NCBI GenBank assembly: GCA_963678705.1
Contig: OY783223.1
Span: forward strand, 2,728,001-2,792,000
DNA: 64,000 bases
Direction: 5' to 3'
From: Panorpa germanica
Taxonomy: Eukaryota; Arthropoda; Insecta; Mecoptera; Panorpidae
A model generated the notes under the pieces. That model saw only the letters and a list, made by a program, of their open reading frames with translations, had not been told where the DNA came from and searched no databases. A program made the translations under genes and the position numbers. Positions 21,443 to 32,745 of the stretch are shown here, in pieces. Numbering within the stretch: the first letter of the stretch is position 1; every line of letters starts with the position of its first letter.

Positions 21443-22458
21443 GGGGCCCTATTCCTGAATTTTGCGAGCAATGTTCGCAATCGAACAGATTCGATTGAAA
21501 CGAGTGAAGTAAGATTCGATCATAATTGTAAACACTATTCCTGAATACAATCGAAACGAACATTCTCCATTCGATTGAATATATTGTGTAGAACGTTTTG
21601 TAGACTAGTAAAATGCGGGAAATTTAAATTAATTTAAATATTTTTTGTAAGTTGGATATCATTATCTAGTTAAACTATTATTTCTACTGTTTTTCTGGAT
21701 TTTAAAAGAAGCATTTATCTTAGTATAGTACAAATTTAATATTGAAAACAGAGTTTGCATAATAATTTATATATTCTCCTATTTATTAATTTTATAGAAC
21801 TTTTAATCATTTCACAATTGAATTTTAAAAAGTATGTGCATTAATAGAATATTAGAATAGATTATATTTGTTAAATTACGATAGATTAAAAAAACAGCAC
21901 TTATTTTAATAAGTATATTTAAGAATAAACACAATATACTATTTCTAATTTTATTAATAAATAAACAGTATATTCTATTATAAATAAGATCTATTAAGTG
22001 TTTTGACTACGTCTAGTTTCTGATTCTGATGGTTGTATTTTCTTAACTGTATTTCATTTTCCAAATAATTTAACTCCGTTTTTTCAAGCGTAGCTAAATT
22101 ATTTAAAGCCATACTTCTTAGAGATGTCATTTTTATTAAATTAATATAAAGCGCAATAAAAAGTAATAGAAAAATTTTAGGTTAATTTCAACAAATATTT
22201 ATTTTTTTGACATTTCTAGAAAAATAAAATAAACAACACAAATGTTACTAAATACTCTTGCCTGAAACAGTGATAACTAATAAAAGTCACTAAAATTTAC
22301 TGTTCGATCGTACATTTGCAAGCTAAATAGTTGACGTGCAAATGTTCACTTTTTGCTCGATTTCTCTACTCGTAAATTTTCGTAAAATTTCCGGAATAGC
22401 ACTTTTAAGTAAATCGAGTAATTTTTACGATTCGATTGAACTCAGGAATAGCGTCTCT
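21443..22458. mobile_element. About 1-kb DNA transposon with CTATTCCTGA terminal repeats
   Basis: The left end reads GGGGCCCTATTCCTGAA and the right end complements to GAGACGCTATTCCTGAG. A second, subterminal copy lies inside each end (CTATTCCTGAATACAATCG at about 21533; GGAATAG near 22392), along with many ATTCGATTGAA-type repeats. The interior is AT-rich and carries one small minus-strand frame (21978-22130). No transposase is visible. A Harbinger-like origin is possible from the small protein, but no 3-bp target duplication could be confirmed. Confidence 0.65.
21978..22130 (-). CDS. 50-residue coiled-coil-like peptide inside the DNA transposon
   Basis: The minus-strand frame starts ATG at 22130 and encodes MTSLRSMALNNLATLEKTEL, then a charged heptad-like segment (LENEIQLRKYNHQNQKLDVV), ending NRSYL. 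Its Lys/Glu/Gln-rich helical character resembles the C-terminal tails of Myb/SANT accessory proteins of Harbinger-type transposons. That is family knowledge used by analogy, and a chance frame is possible. Confidence 0.25.
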   Translation of the reverse strand: MTSLRSMALNNLATLEKTELNYLENEIQLRKYNHQNQKLDVVKTLNRSYL

Positions 22459-23240
22459 GTCTATTAAGTTGCAGTACTTTTACTAGTTGTAATTCGAGAT
22501 CATGATGCCCTTAATCATTGTTGTTTGAGAGATAATAAAGCGTTTTGTTGATATATCGATATTTATACTTAATAAAATATTGTAAAGTTATGTACCCCAC
22601 TTTCCATTCTACAAAGAAGAGCACCATCGCAGTAGTAGCAGTAGTAGCAGTAGTAGCAGTAGCAGCAACAGCTCGGTGGATACATCGACCACCTCCATTT
22701 GTCTCGTTGTCTTGTTTTAATGAACAATAACAAATTGACTTACTTTGTCAGCTTCGTCTACCGCGAAATGTATAATATTATTATTATTTTGATATTCATT
22801 TTGTTCATATAACTTTAATAAGCAAATGTTTTTGTTTTTTTGACGAAGTTACATGGAACTAGAAAGTTGGGATGGGTTCGAGCTCTTACAAACAGAACAG
22901 AACATGGGTTACAAATAGAATGACAGAATTTAACCAGCGTGTTCATTTAATTAGTTCTTTAGCAGTGGTGGAATCTAACCTAAGAAATAATCTAATCATG
23001 GAAATTAACGGAATAAATGGAATAAATTAATCAAGTATTAGAATGTTCACTCGGGGAACAGGTGAAAAGATTGTGGATCAATGGATGTGAAGACAAGGAT
23101 GAGGCTTTTTGAAAAGTATTTAAATACAAAATAGACCAGGCTTCCAGAGCAGTTTCGTTAGCAAACATTTTGTAAAGCAACCACTCGGGGAGAGTAGTCT
23201 GTTTTGTATTTAGATACTTTTGAAAATTATTTGTGCACAT
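22459..23240. other. Intergenic DNA with an AGC/AGT trinucleotide tract
   Basis: A (GTAGCA)-type microsatellite runs from about 22629 to 22671. The rest shows nothing that I can support. Confidence 0.5.
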
Positions 23241-24200
23241 CTCTGGGCATAATTATGTATATAGCAAAAATATGAGGGTGTATAAAATGTTTATTGCAAA
23301 CGATAGTGACCGCAGGACTTCGACTAAAGAACAGAGAAAGAAAAAACAGGCATTGGGGAAAAGAGGACGCCAAAAAAGGAGAAATTGGTGCACATTCCAA
23401 GTTGGAGATGCCAAGGAAAGAAAAAAGAAAGAGTATACATGGCTGAAGTAAGGAGAAACAGTAGAGAGAACGAGGTTCAACGAAAGCAAACCAGATTTTA
23501 ATTGTAAATTAGGTTAAGCTTAGTTTAAATAAAATTAGATGAAATAAATTATCTTAAATTTTGCTCATAGTTACAACTGACGCGTGTTCTTGATGAAACA
23601 ACACTTTCCCGTGTACCAAATGCTTCCATTTCTTCTTGAAATTATCAGTCAAACGCTACAACAAGTTTGCTATATTGCTTTTGAAGGAGAGTCAATGAAG
23701 AATAAGCTTTCTGTATCTTAGAAAACTGAAGAACATGGCACTGCTGAGGATGGAACTGTCTTCTCCTTCTTTGGAGTCGATTATCCATTACTAGTTCATT
23801 GATTTAATTGTTCTTTTGCCTTCCTATACATCGCCAAACACTCGACTGAAGCATCTTAAAGACGATGCTATTGCTCCTCTGTGAACAAAAGTGTCATCCA
23901 TTTTGAGGATAGCTTTAGGAGATAGAGTATTTGTTGACAAGAAACAGGAAAAGAAGGAGAAAAGGGATAGAAACATGGAGAAACTGTTTCTTGGAAAGAT
24001 GGATGGCTGTGATAAGGAGAAAAAGGAGAGGAAAGCAATGAGGAAGGATTTAGAGAAGAAAGAATATTGAAAGATAGTAAACAAGTTAACCAAGGACAAG
24101 TAATCGCAGCAGAAATCGAAGTAAAAGAAAAGGAAATGGCAAGAAACTAGAAACAGAAGAGTATGAGAAATGTTTAGATTAGTAATATTATCAATTTCAG
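23241..24200 (+). repeat. Purine-rich, LINE-like degenerate sequence
   Basis: Two A/G-rich stretches (23310-23480 and 23930-24170) resemble the body and UTRs of the window's LINEs (AGGAGAAACAGTAGAGAG, AGAAGGAGAAAAGG). No diagnostic motif such as the zinc knuckle or the end signature is present, so the assignment is tentative. Confidence 0.35.
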
Positions 24201-24854
24201 TAAAATCAGTAAATTATCTGCAAGTGGCAGATCTTAATTGATTGACATACACGCATGTATGTATACCACCCCTCATGATGTATCACCCTTTCTCCTCACT
24301 ATTTCAAAGCTTTTTTTCTTTCAATGCTTTCACCTTCACACAAGCAGCATGCACTAAAGAGAATGACGTTGTGAGCATGTGAGGGCTCATGAAAAACAAA
24401 GTGTCTCATTAAAACGAAATACAAGAACTCACTCGCTGTTTAATGGAAAAGCAGAAAAAATAAATGAAGAGAATCCGAACGTGTTTAATCAATATGTGTG
24501 AGTGTCAGTGTGAGAGTGAGTGTGAGTGGGAGACTGTGACTATGACAAAGGGCGTGAGAAACTATTTCTAATGTGAGAACTAAAAATAAACGTGTAAGTG
24601 TTTTAGACTTTTGCATTTTCGTTTGAAATACAAATGGAGTTATTTATTTCTTTTGTTAAGTCCAAGGGTTGTTGCAAGAAACAAAAAAAGTAAAAGAAGT
24701 AAACGGAAGCATCGATGGTGAACCTGTAGTACGAGTGCTGCGACTAATATGTAGTTAATATCAATTCAATTTGGTTTTGAATTCAATTGATTTAATTTTA
24801 ATTTCGATATTTTTAATGCAGTAATAAGTTTTTAAACAATCAGACTAAGCCCTT
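24201..24854. other. Intergenic DNA, nothing recognised
   Basis: A short GTGA-rich stretch lies near 24497-24535. No other signal was seen. Confidence 0.45.
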
Positions 24855-24917
24855 ATTAATATATAGAGAACTGTTTTTTTAAAATTAAGACGTAGGACAC
24901 AAGCCCATTTAACATTT
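24855..24917 (-). mobile_element. Family A element, terminal fragment
   Basis: Only AATTAAGACGTAGGACACAA followed by GCCCATTT is left, the A end of the family on the minus strand. Confidence 0.65.
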
Positions 24918-25176
24918 AACCAACCCCTTGCTGAGCGGTCATATGACATTTCCAGCCCAAGTTACAAGAGTGTAAATAGAACCAAAGAAGCCCTTTTAAA
25001 TACAATAAACAGTTGTTGATTAATACCGCTTGTTCCCTTTTCCAGCCTTTATATATAGGTACATTAGAATATTCGTTTCACTCCACATAAGATCACTGGA
25101 AATTGCAAGCAGAATAACTTTCTAAATGTCCATATTAAGTAAGATTCTCCCAAGACGCAAACCAATCGATTATTCA

Positions 25177-25772
25177 AATGGGCTTGTGTCCTATGTCTTA
25201 ATTTCTATAAAAGTATACTATATATTGATAAAGTTGGTTACTAGAACCTCAAATGTTCAATTATCTTTTAATAACTCCCTATATGTTAAGAGATATTAAC
25301 AATTAAAAAAGTCATTTTGTTTCTTTAATTATTAAGGACATCACAACCGCTGCCAACCTTACAGATCATAAAGCTCTGCTATATGTATTTATATATCAAA
25401 ATATCAAATATTATTTACAGCTATTTCAAGGAACAATAAAATTCCAATATTATGTCTGCCTTAGCAGGGTTAAATAAAATAAAAACTAATTATTCTTTGA
25501 CTTGACTTGATTATTTCGACTACCAACAGCTACAAAACATTATCACAGCACTGACCTAATCAACAAATAACTGATGTTAAAATGCATTTCACGTCATACA
25601 AATATGGCCGACCATTTCTAGCGCTAAAACTACAATTCAAACTTTTAATTGCTATATCTCCGTCAATATTTAGATATTTAATAAAATAGACACGCCAATA
25701 CACATTTATTAACATCAATTTCAATCAACAATTGAAAAATCGACCACTAAGAAATGAGGACACAAGCCCATT
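25177..25772 (+). mobile_element. Family A element, complete copy with a small deletion
   Basis: AATGGGCTTGTGTCC at 25177 and GGACACAAGCCCATT ending at 25772. About 35 bp around GATTCAACGTTGTACACATT are missing relative to the copy at 16961. The flanks (GATTATTCA and GCATCAG) show no duplication. Confidence 0.9.
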
Positions 25773-26459
25773 GCATCAGTAACCCTTCTAAAGTTTCCGG
25801 TGGTAAATTTCCATAACACAAGTACATTCCTCCGCCAGTTCAGTTTGTTACTGAATTAATCATATGCTTTTTCTCAGAAATAATCCTTCTACTCAAGTGT
25901 ATGTTTAGCACATTTTTAATAGCTAATGACCTGGAAATAGCTGCGATAACAAATCACTTCACGCCTGGAGCATAGCCTAACATTTTAACACTAAGCGTTT
26001 AAGTTTAACGTTCAACGTATTGAGGTTCACAACGTACAGGGTAAACTATACCCTACCCCCCACCGCACTTCACCCTCGAAAACTTCACCATTATGACATT
26101 AATATTACCATATGTTTGCAACTGATAGCTAAAGATATTATACTTAAAAACGGTTCTGAAAGTAAGTTATGTGAAAAATAAAACAAATAAAAAAATATTG
26201 ATTTTTAATAAGAAACTTAGCGATGTATATGAGTGTTTCAAATTTGGTTCGTGTAATGTTGATGGTATGTAATCAGGCGTATTATTTCTTTTAGGTCTGT
26301 TTAGTATTATATTAATTATTAGTTATTGCTAGAAGTGTAAGTGTGTCAGGCGCATTAGATTTATCGTATCAGTCATATAAGGGAAGCAGTAAGAAAGGCG
26401 CGAATGCTACTGGTCTACTAAGACAAGTTGCTTTTCGAAGACAGTACATTTTCATGATT
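25773..26459. other. Intergenic DNA, nothing recognised
   Basis: No supported gene or repeat. Confidence 0.45.
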
Positions 26460-27075
26460 AATCACGATTTCCTTTTCGATTCCTCTCTGTTCAGACAAAT
26501 ATAATCAATCTGACGAATGCCATTGGTTTCCAAAAAAACGTTTCTCATTTTATGACATTTTTTGAATGCTAAAAGTGAGATCCTAAGGAAAATAAGAGAG
26601 GAGAGTAGGAAGGAGACTGGAAGAGGAGGATCCAAAGGAGAAAGGAATAATTTGGAAGGAAGAGAATGAGTCTGACAAAAGAAGAGAAGAAGGCACAAGT
26701 GTAGAAATAGAATGGCTAGGTGAAGTTCTAGTCACTCGTACATTTCAATTCTAGCGTTTTACAAGTTGGAGCAACTCACAGAAAATCAATTTTAGTTCAA
26801 ATTGATTCCCTACCTGTCACAGGAGTTGCTTTTATTCAATAGTGAGCACTCGTTGCGCCGTCTGTAGCTCATAAAAGAGACATTCCATATGAACAACTGA
26901 ATAGAAAACAAACGCGTTCATGACAAAAAAACTAGTGAAAAGTAATAGAAGTGAAATAGAATTTACTCCAAAATATTTACTGGGAGAGAGATATATCTGC
27001 AGGAAAAAATTGAAAAATATCATAACAACAAATATAATGAAAGATACAAGAGGATTTGAGAGAGAGGGATACTGG
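26460..27075 (+). repeat. LINE-like repeat shared with 32080-32740
   Basis: An A/G-rich block (26575-26700) is followed by a spacer and TGTAGCTCATAAAAGAGACATT plus CATATGAAC. A second coding-like block (ACTCCAAAATATTTACTGGG) follows. The same order occurs at 32100-32320, 32430-32465 and 32525-32545. I infer the same LINE-derived repeat; the class is unproven. Confidence 0.5.
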
Positions 27076-27268
27076 AATACATACGAGAAAAAGAGACATT
27101 TTCATTTATTAAATTTAATAGCACCTCCTAGGCTTCTGCCCATATGTGCTGCTTTTTCCACTTATTCTATCCCCCTTAATTTTTACATTTCAATTACATT
27201 AATATATAATTATATAGGAACAAATAAAAGATGTACAAAGGAACTTATTATAACTCATTTTATCTAAT

Positions 27269-27532
27269 TTACTGTTCAATCTCATCCGCTGTGAAATTAT
27301 GCCAATTCCCTTGCTCTAATTCTTCTTCTTCACTTCCAATTACTGTCTTTGCATCTCTTCTTCTTCTTACTTTATTATTCATCAATAGAATTTTTCTAGT
27401 TTCAAAAATCTCCTCCGCATACTCATTATAATATCGATACCTAATCTCTTCATTTACTAGATACTCCAGACTTCCAATTTCTCTGACTTTTATTCTATCT
27501 TGAAAATTTACTCTCGCTTCATAGTAGTCTGG
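27269..27532 (-). mobile_element. LINE RT C-terminal (thumb-like) fragment
   Basis: The minus strand is open and reads KVREIGSLEYLVNEEIRYRY, then EIFETRKILLMNNKVRRRR. This resembles the segment after the RT active site of R1/I-like LINEs where the reference line number motif (YLG) occurs. It abuts a plus-strand LINE fragment at 27535. Low complexity of the surrounding frame is a caveat. Confidence 0.5.
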
Positions 27533-27534
27533 TA

Positions 27535-27957
27535 GGAGAAAAGGAGACAAAGAACATTGCAAGATTTGGATTGGGAAACGAAGAAAAAGGTAGCAACTAC
27601 TGGTAAAATAGAGAGGAAGGATGTTCAAGGTGTGCGGGAGAGAGATAGAAACGCAGGAGCACATTATGTATTCATGTGAGAAAAGAGTAAGAAGTGAAAA
27701 GAAGATTGTGCAGTTATTAAAGAGAAGAGGTGGATGGTGGGATAGAGAGAAGGAGCGAGGAAAGAGCAGGATGGCAGAGTAAAAACAGGATGGAGAATAG
27801 CAGGAAGAGAGAAACAGTAGGAGTTTAAATTTATATATTTTGTTCGTATTTTTATTGTGTCTTTTGGAAGGAGTGATAATAGGTAGATAATATGTAATTA
27901 AGCACAATTTAAGGCGGAAGAATATAGCGCCTAATAGCAAAAACATTACAATAAGGT
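27535..27957 (+). mobile_element. LINE subfamily 2, 3' end
   Basis: The plus strand reads ARFGLGNEEKGSNYW and a degraded knuckle (CSRCAGER.ETQEHIMYSC), then a UTR and the subfamily 2 end motif ATTTAAGGCGGAAGAATATA followed by CAAAAACATTACAATAA. The same end occurs inverted at 61140-61200 and 14760-14840. Confidence 0.8.
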
Positions 27958-28510
27958 TTAGATTGGGAAATGAGGAAAGAGGAAACAGATACTGGGAAAG
28001 TAGTGAGGAAAGAAAGTGTAGAGTGTGCGGAGCGGAGGACGAAACACTGGAGCACATTAAGTTTGAGTGTAAGGAAAAAGTAGCGAGCGAAAGGAATATT
28101 GGCCAGCTATTAAAGGGAGGCAGTGAAGGAAAGAGGTGGATGGCGGAAATAGTAAGAAGGAAAGAAAAAACAGAACAATAAATAAGCTGGTGGCTGGGTT
28201 GTACAAGGAACAGGAAGAGAAAGGAAGTACTAAAAGAGGCAGTGAAGGGAAGCAGGAGAAAAGAAAGAAGTAGCGAGGAAACAGTTAAACTTCAGCCCAG
28301 AAAAATAGACTAGCGAATAGACCAGTACAGAAGGAAGACTAGGGAAAATGAAGGAAGAGGGTCAAGAGAAGAACAAGCAGAAAGTACTTTTGGAAATAAA
28401 AAGGTCTAGAATAATGTAAATTTAATTGTAAGTTGAAGTATATGAAATGTATTAAGAATGTAGATTGTAAAGCCGAAAGGCGAACAATAAACAATTAATA
28501 ATAATAATAC
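27958..28510 (+). mobile_element. LINE subfamily 1, 3' end with intact zinc knuckle
   Basis: The open stretch at 27963-28181 encodes GNEERGNRYWESSEERKCRV, then CGAEDETLEHIKFEC (a CxxC...HxxxxC knuckle found at the C-terminus of many LINE ORF2 proteins), then RWMAEIVRRKEKTEQ and a stop. The purine-rich UTR ends GTAGATTGTAAAGCCGAAAGG with an (AAT)n tail. It is the best-preserved representative here and is 5'-truncated exactly at the tail of the preceding subfamily 2 copy. Confidence 0.88.
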
Positions 28511-29440
28511 AATAAGATAATAATAAAATAAATTACATTAAAGGAGTATATTTTATTTCAATCATGCCCGCGTTTTATTTTTATGACCGCGTTTACCTCA
28601 AAAACTTTAAGCACCTGTGCTTTAGATAAAACCTATAAAAATTAGATTTCACTCAAATCAATAAAAATGCTAACCGCCCTTCAGCACCACAAAGCATCAG
28701 GTAATCCCATTTCGTATCACATATCAAATTCAACAGATTTTAAAAGACATAAAAAGTACAAAAAGAAAAGTAGAAGAACACCAGTAGATTTTGTTGTTTT
28801 TTTACATCTTATTTTATATTCGTGTAAGGTAAAAAACTTGTTTATCAATTTTTATAAATGTATTACACCCCTACTTACAGCCCTTATCTTATTTAAGCCA
28901 CCCTATCATTTTAAATCTATCTCACACGTGTATAACCGTGTAACTGTCTCCGCGATAGATGTGTGTGTAAGTGCTTGGGGCGCTTTTTTAGGGTTGACTT
29001 AGACGTAGGCATATAGGGTAGTCTGGGTCTCGTAGGGGTGGGTTTGTTTGTTATATGTTTTTGTGAAGAGCTTAGAAAAATATCATACAGTTCGTTGTCG
29101 TATAACACGCTACTTATACAACGCGATATACATATATATGTTTATAATAGGTCTTATTTTAATGCTATTACTTTAATAAAATATTTAAGTCATTTCCTAA
29201 GATGTAGAGTGTAAGGACGGACATGGCTTTAAATTGCGTCATAACATTGCGAGTAATTTTAAAAAATCATTTGAGATCCTGATAGTTAAGTTTATCAATA
29301 CATATCATATACATTTCTTGAATTCAAAAGGTTATATACAGTCAGGAGGCTCAAAAAAGCGACTTTTTAAGAATTTTTCCCGAGAAGACTTTTAAATGTA
29401 TTAGTGTAAAAATTTGTACACATATTATGGTAACTTTTAA
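28511..29440. other. Intergenic DNA, nothing recognised
   Basis: Open frames at 28667-29002 and its antisense have no domain signal. No repeats were recognised, except a faint family-A-like TTTATCAATACATATC near 29290. Confidence 0.4.
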
Positions 29441-29870
29441 CTGTATTTCAACATTTTTGTATTTGTAAAATAATAATTTTAAGCTCCAGGAGCTTCTCTC
29501 AAAAAGGCATCTTGCGGTGACCACGATATCTCTGCAATTATTGTATGTACGGAAATTTCATAACGCGGGGTACACCGATGTACTGCTGTATAAATACTTT
29601 CAAGTTTAAAGACTATACACTAGTCAATTTCATAATAATTGAAATTTCTGTTTTGTAAAATTTATAACGGTTCTTGTCGTAAAAATATATGCTGATTTCA
29701 AACCTGCAACTTATTTTTTGGTGGCACTTCCGGTTTTCGAGATAATAGCGTTTCAAGGGTTAAATAATAGAAATATTTTAAAATGGATTTCCGGTTTGAA
29801 ATCAGCGGGTACAAAAGTACATTTAAAATATTTTTTTTCCGTCAAGTCTTTAAAAAATTTAGTGCTTTAA
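29440..29870. repeat. Diverged satellite-like sequence related to the 45080 and 60100 loci
   Basis: ATATGCTGATTTCAAACCTG, TTCGAGATAATAGCG and GGTTTGAAATCAGC recur in the same order at 60150-60270 and in the centres of the foldback-like loci. A single diverged unit. Confidence 0.45.
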
Positions 29871-30541
29871 TCTCTATTGTGGAGGCCCCGGGGTAGTAGC
29901 CTCGTCTGCCCTCATTTAAATCCGGGCCTGCTGCACTGTATCATCTAAAATGAAAAAAACCAAACGGATTTCGTTCAAGTAATACATTATCTTGTAATTA
30001 ATCGAAAAAATAAGTCAAATAAAATTGTTTGCACCAAAAGTGTGACTACCCTATGGTCTCCTACAGTGCGGTGTTTTTATGAAGTGTAACTCCCGCGTTA
30101 TTCGAGGGTTAACTACATATGTTGTCCTTGAAACAAATCATTTGTTCCTTATCTATCCTATATCTCCATCCTTGTCATACTTTTGTGAGTAGCTTTAAGT
30201 TTACCTTGGTTTGGGTGGAGATGAAGGTGGGTGTATAATTGGTGAATTGTATGCTTTGATAGAATGGGGTTAACTTGGCCTGCCAAAGCAGAAGTGGTTC
30301 CAACACAACGCCAACACCGGCTTAAGACCACTTCAAACTTTAAAACAAACAAATTGTACCAACATCCAAATATAAGAGGTTATGTCAACAATCGCTACAG
30401 AACAGAGGATATAAAACTATGAAAGTACGTGTTTACAAGTCTTTTATGAAAACAAACATAAGGAGAAGAAGAAGAAGACGCTGTGAATTAAGGAACAGTA
30501 TGTGAATAACATGAATACCATTTGTGGGATATGTAATTACA
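29871..30541. other. Intergenic DNA, nothing firm
   Basis: A GC-rich patch at 29880-29935 (GGAGGCCCCGGGGTAGTAGC) vaguely recalls the hAT MITE at 43720, but it lacks paired ends. Confidence 0.35.
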
Positions 30542-30542
30542 C

Positions 30543-31102
30543 AATGGGCTTGTGTCCTCATTTTTTAGTGGTCGATTTTTCAATTGTTGATTGAAATTGA
30601 TGTTAATAAATGTGTATTGGCGTGTCTATTTTATTAAATATCTAAATGTTGACGGAGATAGAGCAATTAAAAATTTGAATTGTAGTTTTAGCGCTAGAAA
30701 TTGTCGGCCATATTTGTATGACGTGAAATGCATTTTAACGTCAGTTATTTGTTGAGTAGGTCAGTGTTGTGGTAGTTTTGTACCTGTTGGTAGTCAAATA
30801 ATCAAGTCAAGTCAAAGAATAATAAGTTTTTATTTTATTTAACCCTGCTAAGGCAGACATAATATTGAAATTTTATTGTTCCTTGAAATATCTGTAAATA
30901 ATATTTGATATTTTGATATATAAACACATATAGCAGAGATTTATGAGCTGTAAGGTTGGCAGCGATTGTGATGTCACATGCCTTTTGACTTTTGACCAAA
31001 TGACTTTTTTAATTGTTAATATCTCTTAACATATAACGAGTTATTAAAAAATAATTGAACATTTGAGGTTCTAGAAATTAAGACATAGGACACAAGCCCA
31101 TT
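30543..31102 (-). mobile_element. Family A element, complete inverted copy
   Basis: AATGGGCTTGTGTCC at 30543 and GGACACAAGCCCATT ending at 31102, minus orientation. It lost about 45 bp around the GTGTACAACGTTGAATCCC landmark and a segment before AGAAATTAAGAC. The flanks TTACAC and GCTGGA show no duplication. Confidence 0.9.
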
Positions 31103-31238
31103 GCTGGACTGTTATATCTACAGACACGGGACTACACACTACAGTCTCGTTATTTAATAGCCTCACCACATATATTATCTCTCCAATATCAAACACCCTG
31201 TATTACCAACCCTTTGAGATTTCAATTACATATTGAAT

Positions 31239-31280
31239 GACGACTGACGACACAAGACGAGTCATCAGTCGTCAGTCGTC
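31239..31280. repeat. Small hairpin-forming inverted repeat
   Basis: GACGACTGACGAC (31239-31251) pairs perfectly with GTCGTCAGTCGTC (31268-31280) across a 16-base loop. Overlapping GTCGTCA repeats make several registers possible. The function is unknown. Confidence 0.6.
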
Positions 31281-31796
31281 AGGCGTCTCGAGTGACTGAT
31301 GGAATTTCATAAAAGTAAATTGTATTCTGTATAAATTATCGTCTTGTGTAATGAATGACGTCATCGCTATAAGAAACTTCATCTTGTTTTTAGTAATTTA
31401 ATATTATAGCTTGAAGAATTTGCAGATTTACATTCTATAAAACGTGAGGATTCCCAGTCCTTCGCAACGCTGCGACTGCTATCTAGTTCTTCCTTAATTT
31501 TGTTTTCTTATTTGACATCAACTGAGTTACAGAAATTCCCATTCATCAGGGATGCTGGTTCAATTGTTTGGGACGTATGGACCAGGATACCTCCTTTGGG
31601 ACAACTGTTGGACACGGAGGACACGATAACTTGGAGTTAAGAGTTTAGCATGGGACATATGACACACAAAACTTAAAGATTCGGAGTTGGGATTTCGAGA
31701 CATATACAAAGATCGGTTAAAAGACCCGACAATATTCATAATTGATTGGAATTGATAATTAATAATTTGGAAAACTAATTATTAATATATTTAAGG

Positions 31797-32045
31797 TAAC
31801 ATGTCAGAAAAAGGTAATAAGCGAAAAGAATATTGTGCAGTTATTAAAGGCAGGCAGTGAAGGGAAGAGGTGGATGGCGGAGATAGAGAGAAGGAGCGAG
31901 GAAAGAGAAGGAACGGCAGACTAGGAGTCATGGCTAGGAGTCATGAAGTAGCCAAGAAGATGACAAAAGGTCAAGGAACAAAATAAAAAATTTATAATTT
32001 GTTAAAGTAAAGTTTAGTTAAACTAAATTCTTTGTAAAAGAATGA
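31797..32045 (+). mobile_element. LINE 3' fragment
   Basis: AAAGAATATTGTGCAGTTATTAAAGG, then GGAAGAGGTGGATGGCGGAGAT and GAGAGAAGGAGCGAGGAAAG match the subfamily 2 C-terminus and UTR (compare 27700-27770). It ends in an unfamiliar GTAAAGTTTAGTTAAACTAA tail. Confidence 0.65.
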
Positions 32046-32079
32046 TAGAGCTTAAGATTTATAGTGAAAAGCAGATAGA

Positions 32080-32745
32080 TAACTTATTGGAAAGAAACAG
32101 GAAATAAAAGATGTGGAGGACGAAGATACAGAGAAGAAGGAAGAAAGGAGGAGAAACATGAAGTAAAAAGCGACTGCGTAAAGTGAAACAAACGTGGAGG
32201 AACTGTCACTTCGAGAGAAGGAAGGTGAAGAGTAAACGTAAACATGGATGTCTGAGATAAGAAGGAGAAGACAAGGACATGAAGAAAAGAAGGACGGAGA
32301 ATACACCGAGGAAACAATTTGGTGCAGCGTCCTGTTTTGTGACGTTTCTATCACTATTGCACTTCAATTATAGTTCGCAATAACTTTATTTTCATTTGTA
32401 TTTCGGCAGGTGAAGTGGTTTTGCCATTTGTAGCTGATAAAATAGCCATTTCATATGAACGACTGTGAGGAACTCAACTGTATCTTGACAAGAAAATAAT
32501 ACGCATATTCAATATGAAGACAAAGTGACTCCAAAATGTTTACTGGATGGAGAAGCTGTAGAAGAAAACGAATAAGAAGGGACTTAAAGAATAAAGAAAA
32601 AGAAGGATGGAAAAACAAGTTAACAAAAGAAGAAGTAATGGTAGTGCGTAAAGAAGTAAAAGAAGAGGGAGCGGCACAGAAAAGAAGATAAAGACAAGCA
32701 TAGTTGATTGTAACAGTAGAAAATAGTGCCGAGAAGGAAATCAAG
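32080..32745 (+). repeat. LINE-like repeat, second copy of the 26460 unit
   Basis: Purine-rich block, spacer with TGTAGCTGATAAAATAGCCATT and CATATGAACGACTG, then ACTCCAAAATGTTTACTGG and a charged coding-like tail (KLTKEEVMVVRKEVKEEG), all in the same order as at 26460-27075. Confidence 0.5.

Noticed and set aside
27269..28057. 262-codon open frame on the minus strand
   Set aside because: Most of it is the complement of plus-strand LINE sequence (27535-28057), read as Ser/Leu/Phe-rich low complexity. Only the last part (27269-27532) looks like genuine LINE coding and is listed as such.
28667..29002. 111-codon frame
   Set aside because: No domain, no splice or promoter support, and AT-rich random-like composition.
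29880..29935. GC-rich GGAGGCCCCGGGGTAGTAGC patch as a hAT MITE end
   Set aside because: No paired end or 8-bp duplication was found nearby.
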